Positions 13,001 through 24,149 of a stretch of DNA of 64,000 nucleotides are shown in pieces. The stretch is from positions 62,001 to 126,000 of the forward strand of contig JACVTC010000190.1 in NCBI GenBank assembly GCA_016946835.1. Direction: 5' to 3'. The DNA comes from Neocallimastix lanati (nom. inval.) (lineage: Eukaryota > Neocallimastigomycota > Neocallimastigomycetes > Neocallimastigales > Neocallimastigaceae). Under the pieces are notes generated by a model. The model saw nothing but the letters and a program-made list of their open reading frames with translations. It was not told where the DNA came from and did not search any database. Each line of letters opens with the position of its first letter. The first letter of the stretch is position 1. The translations under genes and the position numbers were made by a program.

Positions 13001-15729
13001 TTCATCTTTTTTAATAAAACCATCAACTTGAGAACATATACCAAAAGTATTACAAATATAAACTTTCAATTTGGGTACATCAGTAATTTCTGTAATTTCT
13101 GTAATTTTCGTATTCACATCAGTGATTACAATATTTTTTCCATCACTTACATCATAGAGATTATCATAGTAAAAGGAGTAATTGGTTGCCCTAATAATAA
13201 TATTTTCTGCAACACCTGAAAAAACGTTATTGGTACTGACACTTATAACATAATTACTGCCATCAATCATTCTTTCTTTTTTAGGATTACTGGAACCATT
13301 AATAAGACATAAACATCCATCGGATTGCAGTGTTCCTATATCTGAAGAGTCACTACATTTTGATGAAGCTAATTCAACTACTTTTTTAGGATTGGAATCA
13401 TTTGCATCAAATGAATAATAAGTATTATCTTTTGATTTAATATAACCATAGGTTTGTCTACAAATTCCTTTCGTGATATCACAATTGAAAAGTGCTAAAT
13501 TTGTAATACAGGATGTTAAATCATCAGTAGTAGCATCGTCTATTACTATTCTTTTTACATCTTCTGTATTGATAACATTAAACTTTTCAAATCCATCTAT
13601 TTGTATTCGATATAAAATTAAAAATAAATGATTAATATATTATTTACTAAATTTTATTTGAAATTTCTTTCTTTCTTTTTTTTTTATTTCAACTTACCTG
13701 AATTTTTTAGTTCTTCAATTGTAAATATATTCTTAGTTGCTCTAACTAATGAATAATTAGTATTACCGCGTTTATGAATTATGTAATATTCCGTAGTTTC
13801 TGTTACCAAAAAATCAATGCTCATGTTTCCAAGACAAAACTTCAACTTATTAGGATTAGTGCTTTCTCCTAAAACTAAATTACCAGAAGTGTCAATGATA
13901 CATTCGTTATTTGGAGTGACATCACCAGTTAAAGAAACTTTTTTTGAAGTAGAGCTATTGGCACTAACTTCATAGTAAATCGTGCCATCCGTGATATATC
14001 CATTCAAGGAACGACAAATTCCTTGATCTCCACAGTAATAAAGAGCAATATTATTTCCACCATCCACAATATCTGATGTCATAATACCCTTATTAAAAAC
14101 CTTTAATCCCTTATTTTTACTGAGACCATCATAAATGAGAGTATTGGTCGTTGCCGAAATCACCAAACTTTTTTCAGTCTCTTGTCCGTGAAAAATAGTT
14201 TCACCATCACTTGATATGATATAAAATGGATTTTTGCCTTCTTTTATACTCATAGCATTTTCAATTATATAGGAACCTTGACAAAAATCACCAGTATTTT
14301 TGATTTTACCAATATCACTAACGTTACAATTTGTACTAAAATCATTATCTTCCATTAGTTTATTATTATTAAATCCTGTCCATGGAATAGAATAGTATTT
14401 TATGTCATTCGTCTTGCTTGTCTTAAAATATCCATATGTTCTTTTACAGGAATTATCTTTACAATTCATTATAATAATACTATTTATAATATCAGTAACA
14501 CTATTAGATGTTAAGTTACCATCAGTTACATCAATTATTTTCATAGTACTGATATTAATAATATTATGTCCAATAATTATTTTACAACAATCATTCTTAC
14601 ATTTATAAACATAATATTTATCTAAATCAGAAGTAGGACTTAATTCAAAAACATTCAATGGACCAGCTTCTTTTTTAGTATCTGTATCTATTATTATTGT
14701 AGTCTCATCTAAATACATTTAGATAAATATAATTAGTTCACATACATCATAAAAAAATGAAAAAATATTTATATATAATATAAAAAGAGTGTTCAATATA
14801 TTTTTTATTTTTATTAATATTTAAAAAAAAATAAATAAATTTAATTTACCACTAGGTGAATTATCATGATAAATTACATTAGGAGTTCGTTTTAAGATAA
14901 TACCATCATACTTTTCTTCACCATTAATTACAGAAAATACCGAATCAGATGATGGATCAGTTAGAATATATTCTTCATTATTTCCAGATACAAATTCTTC
15001 ATCATTTTCAGATACAAATGCAAGACTTACTGATAATCCGGAAGAATTCATGCCTAAACATAATTTTTTTTCTTCGTTTGATTCATAAATAGTTCCTTCT
15101 TTATCAGAAATACAATATTCATCAGGGTTTATATATGAAATATCAGAATCACCAAAAAAAAATATAGCATTAATAATTGGATAAGTGGTTCCTGACTTTT
15201 CAATAGTAAGTTTATTAATTTTAATATAACCAGTAGTTCGAGTACATCCTGATGCTGAGCAAGCATACATACTATAGTTTTCTACATCTGCATCTTTAAT
15301 TTTTCCTGTTACGGTTAGATCAACTTCTTTTTTATCTGCATCGAATACATGAACACTGGAAGTTATTTTTGAAACACATTCCCCACTAGTATTTACTCTA
15401 TATATAAAACCTTTGGACAGACAATGAATATCAGTATCATTTGTAGTATCTGAACAACTGGAATCTTCTATATTAGTATTTGAACATTCATCTAATGTAT
15501 TAACTTCTATAAATTATTATATTCCATTTAATATATATATATAAATTTAAATTTTTGAATATTGTTGTTAATATATGTTAAATATAATAAATAATTTATT
15601 TGAATTTTTTGAAAATAACTTAATTAATAAAAGTTAATTATTTACCAGCTAAAATAAATCTTATTTGATATAGTAATAGTAAATAAAAATGGCTATTCAA
15701 ATATAAAACATAGATTAATTGTTATTCAT
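1..15729 (-). CDS. Giant secreted modular Cys/Tyr repeat protein, probable fungal scaffoldin; 11 exons, 3' end outside window
   Basis: Exons (minus strand): 15729-15646, 15506-14850, 14708-13698, 13596-12766, 12361-11942, 10943-10563, 10201-9365, 9214-8765, 8122-7739, 7405-6515, 6304 to beyond 1. Exons 2-11 give about 4055 codons so far. Every junction has GT...AG ends and keeps the reading frame. Exon 1 encodes a hydrophobic segment ending FILA, followed by Glu from exon 2, as in a signal peptide. Exons 2-10 hold long modules: type A (CxxxxCKRTYGYxK..YYSI..GxL..LCL) and type B (YICNxxGICS..GY..YYxI..GKL..LC). Exon 11 continues them and then carries short LIxC/YYIN repeats. A secreted, very long, Cys-rich protein with Tyr-Tyr motifs resembles my recollection of anaerobic-fungal ScaA scaffoldins, which bind dockerin-tagged enzymes; that function is inference. 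The gene structure is secure, apart from the start codon, which is out of frame (see findings). The expected C-terminal membrane anchor would lie outside the window. Confidence 0.72.
4060..15500 (-). repeat. Alternating long A and B protein modules in exons 2-11
   Basis: By eye there are about ten A modules (one each in exons 2, 3, 4, 5, 7, 8 and 10, three in exon 11) and about eight B modules (exons 3, 4, 6, 7, 9 and 10, two in exon 11). Each is 125-150 aa. A modules centre on RTYGY or QTYGY followed by YYSI, then a Cys, IGxL, LCL, and end with a YYDN or YHDN-like motif. B modules centre on ICxxxGIC, GY/GF, YYxI, GKL, LC, a serine-rich FxS motif, and end in a FVxAxxNIFxI motif. Exons 5 and 8 contain one A, exons 6 and 9 one B, and exons 3, 4, 7 and 10 an A-B pair. 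Exon 3 also begins with what looks like a decayed B remnant. Confidence 0.75.
10944..11941 (-). other. Intron 5 of the giant gene, unusually long (998 nt)
   Basis: Bounded by GTAGGT at the donor and ATAG at the acceptor, phase 1. The other introns are 139, 141, 101, 404, 361, 150, 642, 333 and 210 nt. Positions 11100-11800 are almost pure T with scattered A on the plus strand (A-rich in the transcript), in degenerate units of the form (T)n-AATTC or AATTATTTTT. No coding potential is visible. Confidence 0.65.
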
Positions 15730-15826
15730 TTATTATATTATAATATTGTAGAAATTATAGAAATATAGAAAAATGGTTTAAATTCATATTTAAAAAATAT
15801 ATATTAATTCATATTATATATTAATA

Positions 15827-15879
<53 letters not shown>

Positions 15880-17205
15880 CATAATATTTTATTTAGATCA
15901 TTAATATTTATTTATTTTCAAATATTCGATTTATGTAAAGGGTTAGTTTTATTTTTAAAATAAGTATAATTTATTTAATATATAATATATTCATTTATTT
16001 CATTAATTTACTAATTATCTTTAGCATTAATATTATTATATATATAACTTTTTTAAAATTTTGTTTATCTCTTTATTTATGATTATAATATATTTTTTCC
16101 TTTATGGACTTTATTAATTAAATGTTGATTTAATAATTTTTTATTTAATTATTAATAATATTTATAATTAGTTTAATTCCTATCAATATGTATATTTATT
16201 TTATTTTTTATATTTGTTATAATTCAATTTTTATATTTAAATCTTTTTATTCATTTTATTTATACTTTTTTTTTTATTGAATTCTTTATTTAAATTTTAT
16301 ATTTATTTATATATTTATTATATTAATATCTATTTACTTATTTAAATTATATTTTTCTCTATATTTATATAAAGATATATAAAGATATATTTTATATTAT
16401 TTAAATATTTTTTTTAAAAATTATATTTAAAAGATCGATTATTAATAATAAATATATAACCACTAATATTATTATATTATTATTTTTTATTATTTTTAAA
16501 AATATACTAATTTATATATTCATTAATATTATTAAACAATTTTTACTATTACTTATTACATTATTTTTAATATTAGTATTATTTGGTAAAATGTAAATAT
16601 ATTTATTTGGACATTTATATTACTTATTATGTATATTTTAACTATATTTATTTATCTATTAATATTAGTTATACTTATTTTTTTTTTATATAAAAATAAC
16701 ACTATTTTTTATTTTATATAATTTAAAATTTTATTATTCTTCCACTTTCATTTTATTTTATATTTATTTTTTTTTTCCCAATTTTATATTTTACAAAAAT
16801 TTAATATTTAATATTAAGTTTGGATTTACTAAAATGAATATAAAATACTTTAAATATATAATTATATAATAATAAATATATCTTTTTGGTTTCATACCAG
16901 AAATAAAATTAATAAATAAATATAAGTATTTTTTTTTTAATATATTTTCAAATAAAAACTATAATTAAAATTTATATCCTCTTTTTTTTTTTATTTTTTA
17001 ATTATTTTTCATACCAGAAATATTTCCAACCCAACATTTTTTTTAATGTTTAACGTTTTTAGGTTGGAAATGCTTTCAAGTTTACTAATAGAATGATAAT
17101 TTTTTTTTTGAAATAAATATAATTATAAAGGTTTATTATTATTTTTCTTTACTTTATTTTTTTAGGTTTAATTCGTTTTTGACTATTTTAATTATATTAA
17201 AAAAA

Positions 17206-17241
<36 letters not shown>

Positions 17242-20040
17242 TATTGACTTAATAATAGATTTATTATTTAATTATACATAAAATAAAAATAAAGTTTTTA
17301 TCTTGTATATAATTAAAAACAATAAAAAATTCAAAAAAAAAAAAAACCCAAAAAAAAATAAAAATCTCCTTATTTTTTCCTTATGCGTTTAGTGCGATGG
17401 CATCATATCTTGAACATTTATACTTCGGAAATTTTTTTTTATTTCAATTCCTATTCCTCTCCTCCTTTACTGTCATGAAAAGATTAGGAATCATAAGTGG
17501 AAACTCCGTCCTAATTCCATGATTTTTTTTTTATTTTAAAAAAAAAAAATTTAAAGAGATTAAAAATTTGGAGAATTTAAATTTAAATTTACAAAAAAAA
17601 AAAAAAAATAGAAAAATCAACTTTCAATTTTATGAAATAGTACTTTTTAATGTTTTCAGAAGACTTTAGGTTAGAATCTTTGTCAAGTCATAAAGTTGAA
17701 GATTCCAAAGAGAATAAATGAAAAGATTCCTTAAAAAATTTATTAAAAAATTATAAACCATATAAAATTTTATTAACTCAACTTTTATTTTCTACATAAA
17801 AATTAGTTACATTAACTTTCCTTCTTTAAATAAATAATTCCATAATAAAAAATTATAAAATGTATTAAAAAAATATTATATACATTTACTATTACTATTT
17901 ATAAAAAAAAATCTATTAATGATTTTTCATTTTTATTTTATTTTATATATATTTTAAATTATAAACTATATTATTTTTTATTCATTTTTCATTTTTATTT
18001 ATTTATTATAATTTTATTTATTATTTATTTATTATTAACTTATTTATTATAAATTTATTTATTACATATTTATTAATTAATTATTTATTAATTTTTTCTT
18101 TTAAATTCTTTTTAAATTTGATTACTCATCTTGAAATAGGAAAATTCAAGGATATTTTCGACGGATTTGAAAGACAAGTAATGAACCTCTTTTTTGTATT
18201 TTTTTTCATGAACTGACTCCAATTATTCCGTTTTAATCAAATCAATTTTGTATATCATCAAAACTTGAATTGGTTTCTCTTAATTTTTCATGGTATTTCA
18301 TCTTTTTTTTATTATTTTTTTTCCTTGTCTATGTTAATGCTGCCTATTATCTTTTTATTATTATTGCTATTTGTTGGTTGCCAAAATTCATTTCTGTTAT
18401 TGAAACGAAAAAACTTTATCAAAGTATTTTATTTACTTAACATAAAAATATTAATTCCTTACAAATAATTTAATCGACACAATTTATTTAATAATTGTAT
18501 ATATATTAAGTAAAAAATTTATGATCGTTCTAGATATATAAAAAATTTTTATTTACAGTTTTTTTTCATAAAAAAAAATTAATAAGGTAACAACAAACAA
18601 AATTTAATTAAATACTTAAAAAACAAAATCCATCATTTTTATTATTTTAAAATCTTTTTTTTTTTTATTTCTAAAAAAAATTAAAAAGAGGATAGAAGAG
18701 GAAGTTCCACAACTAAAATCAACATCTGAAGATACAACATTAACACTCACACACACATAAGAAAAAAAGGAATTAATTAGCTTTAGCTGTAAAGAAAACT
18801 TAAACACGACCAAGTTAACCACCTAAAAATGATAAAAAATAGGAAAAAGTAATATTAGCCATCTTCTAAACATCAATATCTAATATAATTAAAGATAAAA
18901 ACATAATAAAAAAAATAAAAAGAAAAAAAAAATATAATAAAGAATATAAAAAAATTAAATATATATATGTATCAAAGAATATTTTACAAAAAAAATTAAT
19001 GAAGATTAGTTTAATTATTCCTTAGTATAAAAGATTTGTATGGTGATGAAGTTGACCTCAACTATCTAATTCACTCAGTTGGAGATGAAAAGAGACAGAA
19101 TGCGACATTATACTTAAAAAAAAAAAAAAAAAAAAGGCATGATGGAAGGAAGGGGAAAAAATGTAAAAATATAGAATACAAAAAAAAATAACTGAATAAA
19201 AACTAAAATAAATAAAAAAAAAAGATATTTTCCATTTAGTAGGAAGATTCTAAAATAAGAAAATCAAAAAAAAAAAAAAAAAAAAAAAATAGGTTGTATT
19301 ATTATTAAAATTATAAAAATTATATAGAAAGATATCTATAAAAAAATAAAAAAGGATAAGGTTTGGATTATTATCTCTATCCTAGTGTAATAATAAAACG
19401 CTATAATAACAGAAAAAAAAATACCTTAAATCATCATTAACTTAAAAAAAAAATAAATAATTATTTTACAAGAAAAAGTCCTTATTTATTAATTTTTTTT
19501 CTTAATGAGGGTTTTCAATAAAAGCAAACTAATATGTATTTTTTTTAAATGAATAAGAATGTCAGTCACCTCCAATTTCATTAAACCAAAGCAAAATATA
19601 ATTATTGAATTAAAATATAATTTGATTATTTTATTAAATTCCCATTTAATTATGATATTTTTTTTAAACAAAATTATATTTATTAAAATATAAATTTCAT
19701 TTTAATTAAATTATTAATAAAAAAAATTTTTTTTACTTAATATCACCATTAATAATAACAAAAATGGAGTTATTAAATAAATAAATAATAAATAGTACCG
19801 TTTTTGAAAAAGTTGACTTGAAAGAGGTGAGAAACTTAAATTTAAAAATTCTTTTAGCATAATAAAAGTTGGTTATTTTCCCTAAAATATGGCTATTCTT
19901 TGTGTTTTTTTGAAGATTTTTTTTTTAAATTTGCCATATTTATTTTATCCTGTAATAAAACCAATACGAATTAATTATATTAAAGATAACCCTTTATATT
20001 AATCATAATTTATTTTATTTTTTATTCTTTTTTTTTATTA
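15730..20040. other. Gene-poor AT-rich region upstream of the giant gene
   Basis: No convincing gene. It holds a T tract of about 44 at 15834-15878, an (AAT)n run near 17208-17241 and A tracts near 19117 and 19267. Slightly less AT-biased islets occur at 17390-17520, 17640-17730, 18130-18200, 18690-18830 and 19020-19115. They read open on the plus strand for 15-30 codons and could be small exons or relics. The promoter of the giant gene should lie in the first few hundred bases, but no motif can be assigned. Confidence 0.4.
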
Positions 20041-20068
20041 CTTAGTTATAATTTTTTCATCGAATCCG

Positions 20069-20134
20069 ATTCTATCTTAGTTGTTAGTCATTTGGCTAGT
20101 ACACAAAAGGTTCCTGGTTCGATCCTGTTAGAAT
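20069..20134 (+). repeat. tRNA-like relic, possible tRNA-derived SINE head
   Basis: Contains GGTTCGATCC (20116-20125), the consensus Pol III B box and T-loop. About 40 bp upstream is an A-box/D-arm-like stretch around TTAGTTGTTAG. The ends ATTCTAT and TTAGAAT pair at six of seven positions, like an acceptor stem. The total of 66 nt is too short, the anticodon loop is malformed and the T-stem is weak, so it is not a functional tRNA. An A-rich stretch follows directly, as in tRNA-derived SINEs. No second copy was seen in the window. Confidence 0.35.
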
Positions 20135-20339
20135 ATAAAAAAAAAATAAATACTTAAGTATTTATTTTTTTTTTATGACTTTAATATATTTTACCCAATC
20201 AGAATATTATTATATTTAAATAAAATTATAAAAGAAATAAAATGTAACCTTGTTAAAAAGACATACACTTTTGTAATTATAAAAATAAAAATAAATAAAA
20301 TTAAATATTAAGTATTATATATAAAATGTTATTCTAAAA

Positions 20340-20910
20340 ATATATCTAATTCTCTCAATATTTGTTTTTGGTGCTTAATAGATCCTTCCTTTGGCCTGAC
20401 TTTTCATCATAAGAGGTTTTAAAGTATAATAGGGTTAGGGTTAGAGTATGTAATTCCGTCTTTATTCAAAGTCACATTGGGGTTAGGGTTGAAAAATAGT
20501 TTAAAACTGGACGATAAGGGTTAGGGTCAAAAAGTTTGACAAGCTCAATCATTTAATATATCTACAAAGGAATTACTAGTTTTTGGGTAGGTACAATTTA
20601 TGTATTCATGTATATTTATGTTCCCCTTGTAGATGAAGATTTATTCGACTAAATTGCAATCTTTTTGCCGTTTATGCATTTATTAAAGTAGCTAGTATTA
20701 GCTCTTTGGGTTAGATTATACAGTCCAGTCTTCAAAGGAAAGTTAGGAACTTGGAGAGGCACTCTGAGAATAAGCTCACTTGAAAAATTCTAAGCAATAA
20801 CATTATATCCAAGCGCCAATGTTGAGTACTCAGTAAAGGAGTATTATCTGCCTATACGGAAGCCTATGATTACTTCAATATTCCTACTGCCCCTGTAGGG
20901 AGGCTGAAAC
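20340..20910. other. GC-richer islet with interstitial telomere-like TTAGGG motifs
   Basis: Much less AT-biased than its surroundings. GGGTTAGGG-type motifs occur at about 20431-20446, 20477-20491 and 20516-20526. No ORF longer than about 60 codons and no recognised RNA. It may be a subtelomere-derived or transferred fragment. The rest of 20910-21480 is featureless A/T-rich DNA. Confidence 0.4.
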
Positions 20911-21479
20911 CAATTATGGTACAAAATAAAATAAAAAAAAAAAAAGAATAAATTATAATTTTAGTAATAAAATATTGATATATTTTTAATTTTTTTTTTA
21001 TTGTAATAATCTTATTTTTTTTATTAATTTTTTTTTTATATATAAATTTTTTATTCATATATTATAATTTTATAGTAAATAAAATTTTTAAATGTCAACA
21101 GAAATAGAAAGTAAAAAAAAAAATAAAAAAAATTTTTTATATCTATATTAAAAATAAATTAAAAATAAATTTTAATTCATAATAAAAATAAAAATAAATT
21201 AAAAAAAAATTTTTGTGAAACCATAAAATAAAAACTAATTTAAATCTTTTGGATATAAAATGAAACTTTAAATAATAATAAATTAAAATAAAAATATTAA
21301 AGTTATAAAGATTATTAAGTATAAATTTATTGAAAAATTGAATATTATTATTAAATTATAACTTAAAATAAAATATTAAAACTATACTTTAAGAACTATT
21401 TTAAATATAATTTGATTTATTATACATCTCATTATTATTTTCTATAAAAATACTGTTAAAATTACTTATTTCTTCAACT

Positions 21480-22260
21480 GAACAATTTTTTTTTTTTTTA
21501 CGATATTAATTAATTCATTATAATGATTAATTAAACTAATTAAATGGTCGGTTTCTTCATAATGTACTTCGGGAGTTTAATACTTACCAATTATTAATTT
21601 ATTATTTGATATTATTAATTTTATTTATATAATTATTAATTTTATTAATTTTCTCAAATTCATCTTTTACTTGTGCTTTTAATATATCAAAAAAAATTTT
21701 TTTTCTTTCAAAATTAAATTGTAATTTTTAATTATCTACATTATATAATGAAGTACATTGTGAATCTATAATAATGTCTTTTGAATAATCATAAATTGTG
21801 GAGGATTGACTTAATGTTTTATTTTAAATAATGTTAAAATAGCATTGATAAGATTCATCATATGAAGGAGATAATTTTATAAATAAATCTTCGTCAAAAA
21901 ATCTTTTTTGGGTAAATGTATTTATTTGATATAAGATACCCTCAAATCCATTTATAGGTTTTCTGGTATTAATGATCATTTTTTAATATCATTTAATTCA
22001 TGAACTTCTGCTTTTATATATAAATATTTATATGATTCCCATTTATATTTAGATGTTAAGTATTGATTTGAAACATCAAAAAATTATATTATTAGGACTT
22101 TTTTCCTTAATCTTCTAACAACATTTTTTTCTATCATTGTTTTCTTATAATATGGTTATCTCAAATTAATAATTTATTATTAGGATATTTCTTTAAGGTT
22201 GGTATAAGTCTTTAATGGTTATTTGTATCTATATATTATTGTGTATATTAAAATTACTTT
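21480..22260 (-). pseudogene. Decayed gene relic of unknown family, copy 1 (homologous to 59180-59950)
   Basis: Translating the minus strand around 21720-21980 gives a stretch with motifs NTRKPI, NTFTQKRFFDEDLF and SYDESYQCYFNI, interrupted by TAA codons. The same series, differently damaged, occurs at about 59450-59680, and DNA similarity continues on both sides. No family is recognised. In both places the relic lies upstream (left) of an LTR-B leader and LTR on the minus strand, so it may have been carried inside a non-autonomous LTR element. Confidence 0.45.
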
Positions 22261-22429
22261 ATTTGTACCTAGGGATATACTTGATTGCTTCTGCTATATA
22301 TTTATTTAATTTAGTTATTATTTATTTTTCATAAATATAATTACTCATATTGGTTTTCTATTAGTAAATTTTATATTTATATTAATGATAATTTTTATAA
22401 TGTATTTTTATTTGCCTCTGTTTGGATTA

Positions 22430-23147
22430 GTTGTTAATTTTTTATTTTAAGTTCGTCATCAAGATTTAGTTAAAATAGTTATTAATAATTAACTTGAATA
22501 AATAAAAAAATTATTTTTCATTAATTATTCTTAGTCTTGACGACTATTATTTTATATTTAATTATTTTCAATTTAAGCTATTTGCCGGTTATTTTTATTT
22601 TTATTTTCAATTATTTTCCACTTAGTTAATCAAGTTGACTATTATTTTATAGTTAATTATTTACAACTTAGATAAACTAATCAACAATTATTTTTATTCT
22701 CAATTATTTTCAACTTAGTTGACTATTATTTTTATTTTATTAACAATTATTTAAAACTTAGCTAGTTGACTATTATTTATATTTTAATGTTTTTTAAAAT
22801 TTAAATTAATTATTTTTATTTTTATTTTTTTTTATATTTATATATTTATATTTATTTTTGAAAAATAATAATAACTATGAACTATTACAATATATGCTTT
22901 AATTATGAACTATTACAGTATATATTTTAATTAATATCTTATATCCTCAATACACTCAATTTTGTTCTGTAATGTTCGCTTATTAATAATGGTTATTATA
23001 TTTTATTTCTATAATGAATATTATAAGAATAATAAAAATATATTGTTATTAGTTTGATTATGAATGATATGAAAAAAAAATGATAAGTTTATTTATTTCA
23101 ACTTAGCTTTATTTGATAGCTCATCTGAAGAATTGAGACTCTTAATC
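22430..23147 (-). mobile_element. LTR-B family leader with PBS and short tandem palindromic repeats
   Basis: The PBS (TGAGACTCTTAATC on the plus strand, 23134-23147) abuts the LTR. To its left lies a leader also found at 61170-61821 (minus), 37821-38400 (plus) and, in diverged form, 35450-35960 (plus). Positions 22500-22800 hold degenerate tandem units with AACTTAGCTAGTTGAC-like palindromes separated by A/T spacers. No gag ORF follows; the relic described to the left takes its place. Confidence 0.6.
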
Positions 23148-23352
23148 TGTGAAAAATAGGAATTTCATTTTTATTTTGTAAGAATAAAGAATAGTATTTG
23201 TACATAATTTTGATCTTTTTTATTGTATTTATAGTTAACATAATATGTGACTTATTATTATTGGTCACATATCTTACACTAATATATTAATATATATAAC
23301 ATTACTCCTTTAATTAATATAACTATAAAGCTTTATATTTCTGTTTCTAACA
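23148..23352 (-). mobile_element. LTR-B long terminal repeat (minus)
   Basis: 205 bp, TGTGAAAA...CTAACA on the plus strand. It is similar to 57857-58065, 61822-62030 and, inverted, 62876-63090. The left side is a PBS, so it is the 5' LTR of a minus-strand element. About 30 bp to the right, a CCCCTCTCAAATCTAA polypurine-tract-like motif (reverse) suggests a second LTR-B element, nested or in tandem. Confidence 0.6.
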
Positions 23353-24149
23353 ATGTTTGACACATTAAAATTGTCATTTAATACCCCTCTCAAATCTAAA
23401 TATATGTAAAAGTAAAATATTAAAGCTTAATTTTAGTTTTAATTTTAATTAGTTCTACTTATTTTATTTATTTTTTGAATTTAAAATTCTTTATAATTGA
23501 TAAATTTAAAAATAAATTACATTTTGTTTTCTAAAAATTTAAATTTATATTATTTATTTTTGCTAAATAAATAAATTAAAATAGAGAATAAACCAATATA
23601 ACCATATTCATAATTAATTATTAATAAAAATATCTATTATAAAATAAATTAAAATAAAATAACTGCTTATTTTAATATAATAAATTTGATTATTTCTATA
23701 ATTTATTAAAATCAAAATATTAGTAATAAAGTAATATATTAAAATAATAATAATATGTTTATATTCAACCTTTTAATTTAAATATCTAATCATAATATAA
23801 TTAAATTTATTTTTTCCCTGGTAAATTAAATCAATAACAAAGCAATACTCATTCTTAATATAAAAAAAACTAGTTTATGAATTAGTTTTAGTAGAATCAA
23901 TAAAATTTATTATTAGGAAAAAAAGCAAAAATCAACACTAATTTCTATTAAATATTATTTAGTTAAATAAATAAAATTAAATTAACATTAATAGAATATA
24001 AAAATAAAAAAAAAGAAAAGAAATAATTTTTAAAAAATTACAAAAAAATATCTTAATCAATCAAATAAATTTTAATAATTTTTATATTAAATAATCAAAA
24101 AAAAAAAAAAATAATATAAGAGATAATTTTAGAAGTCAAATTAATGACA

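Noticed and set aside
1-15729. Several independent genes (one per open frame) on the minus strand
   Set aside because: Consistent phase-1 GT-AG introns join all frames into one protein, and most of the frames lack signal peptides or genuine starts.
18265-18468. Hydrophobic 67-codon plus-strand frame resembling a small membrane protein
   Set aside because: T-rich DNA produces Phe/Leu/Ile-rich frames by chance; no other support.
20069-20134. Functional tRNA gene
   Set aside because: Too short (66 nt), malformed anticodon loop, weak T-stem.
20870-21058. 62-codon minus-strand frame starting in A-rich DNA
   Set aside because: The N-terminus is Lys/Ile from poly-A/T sequence, and the end lies in the TTAGGG islet; no motif.
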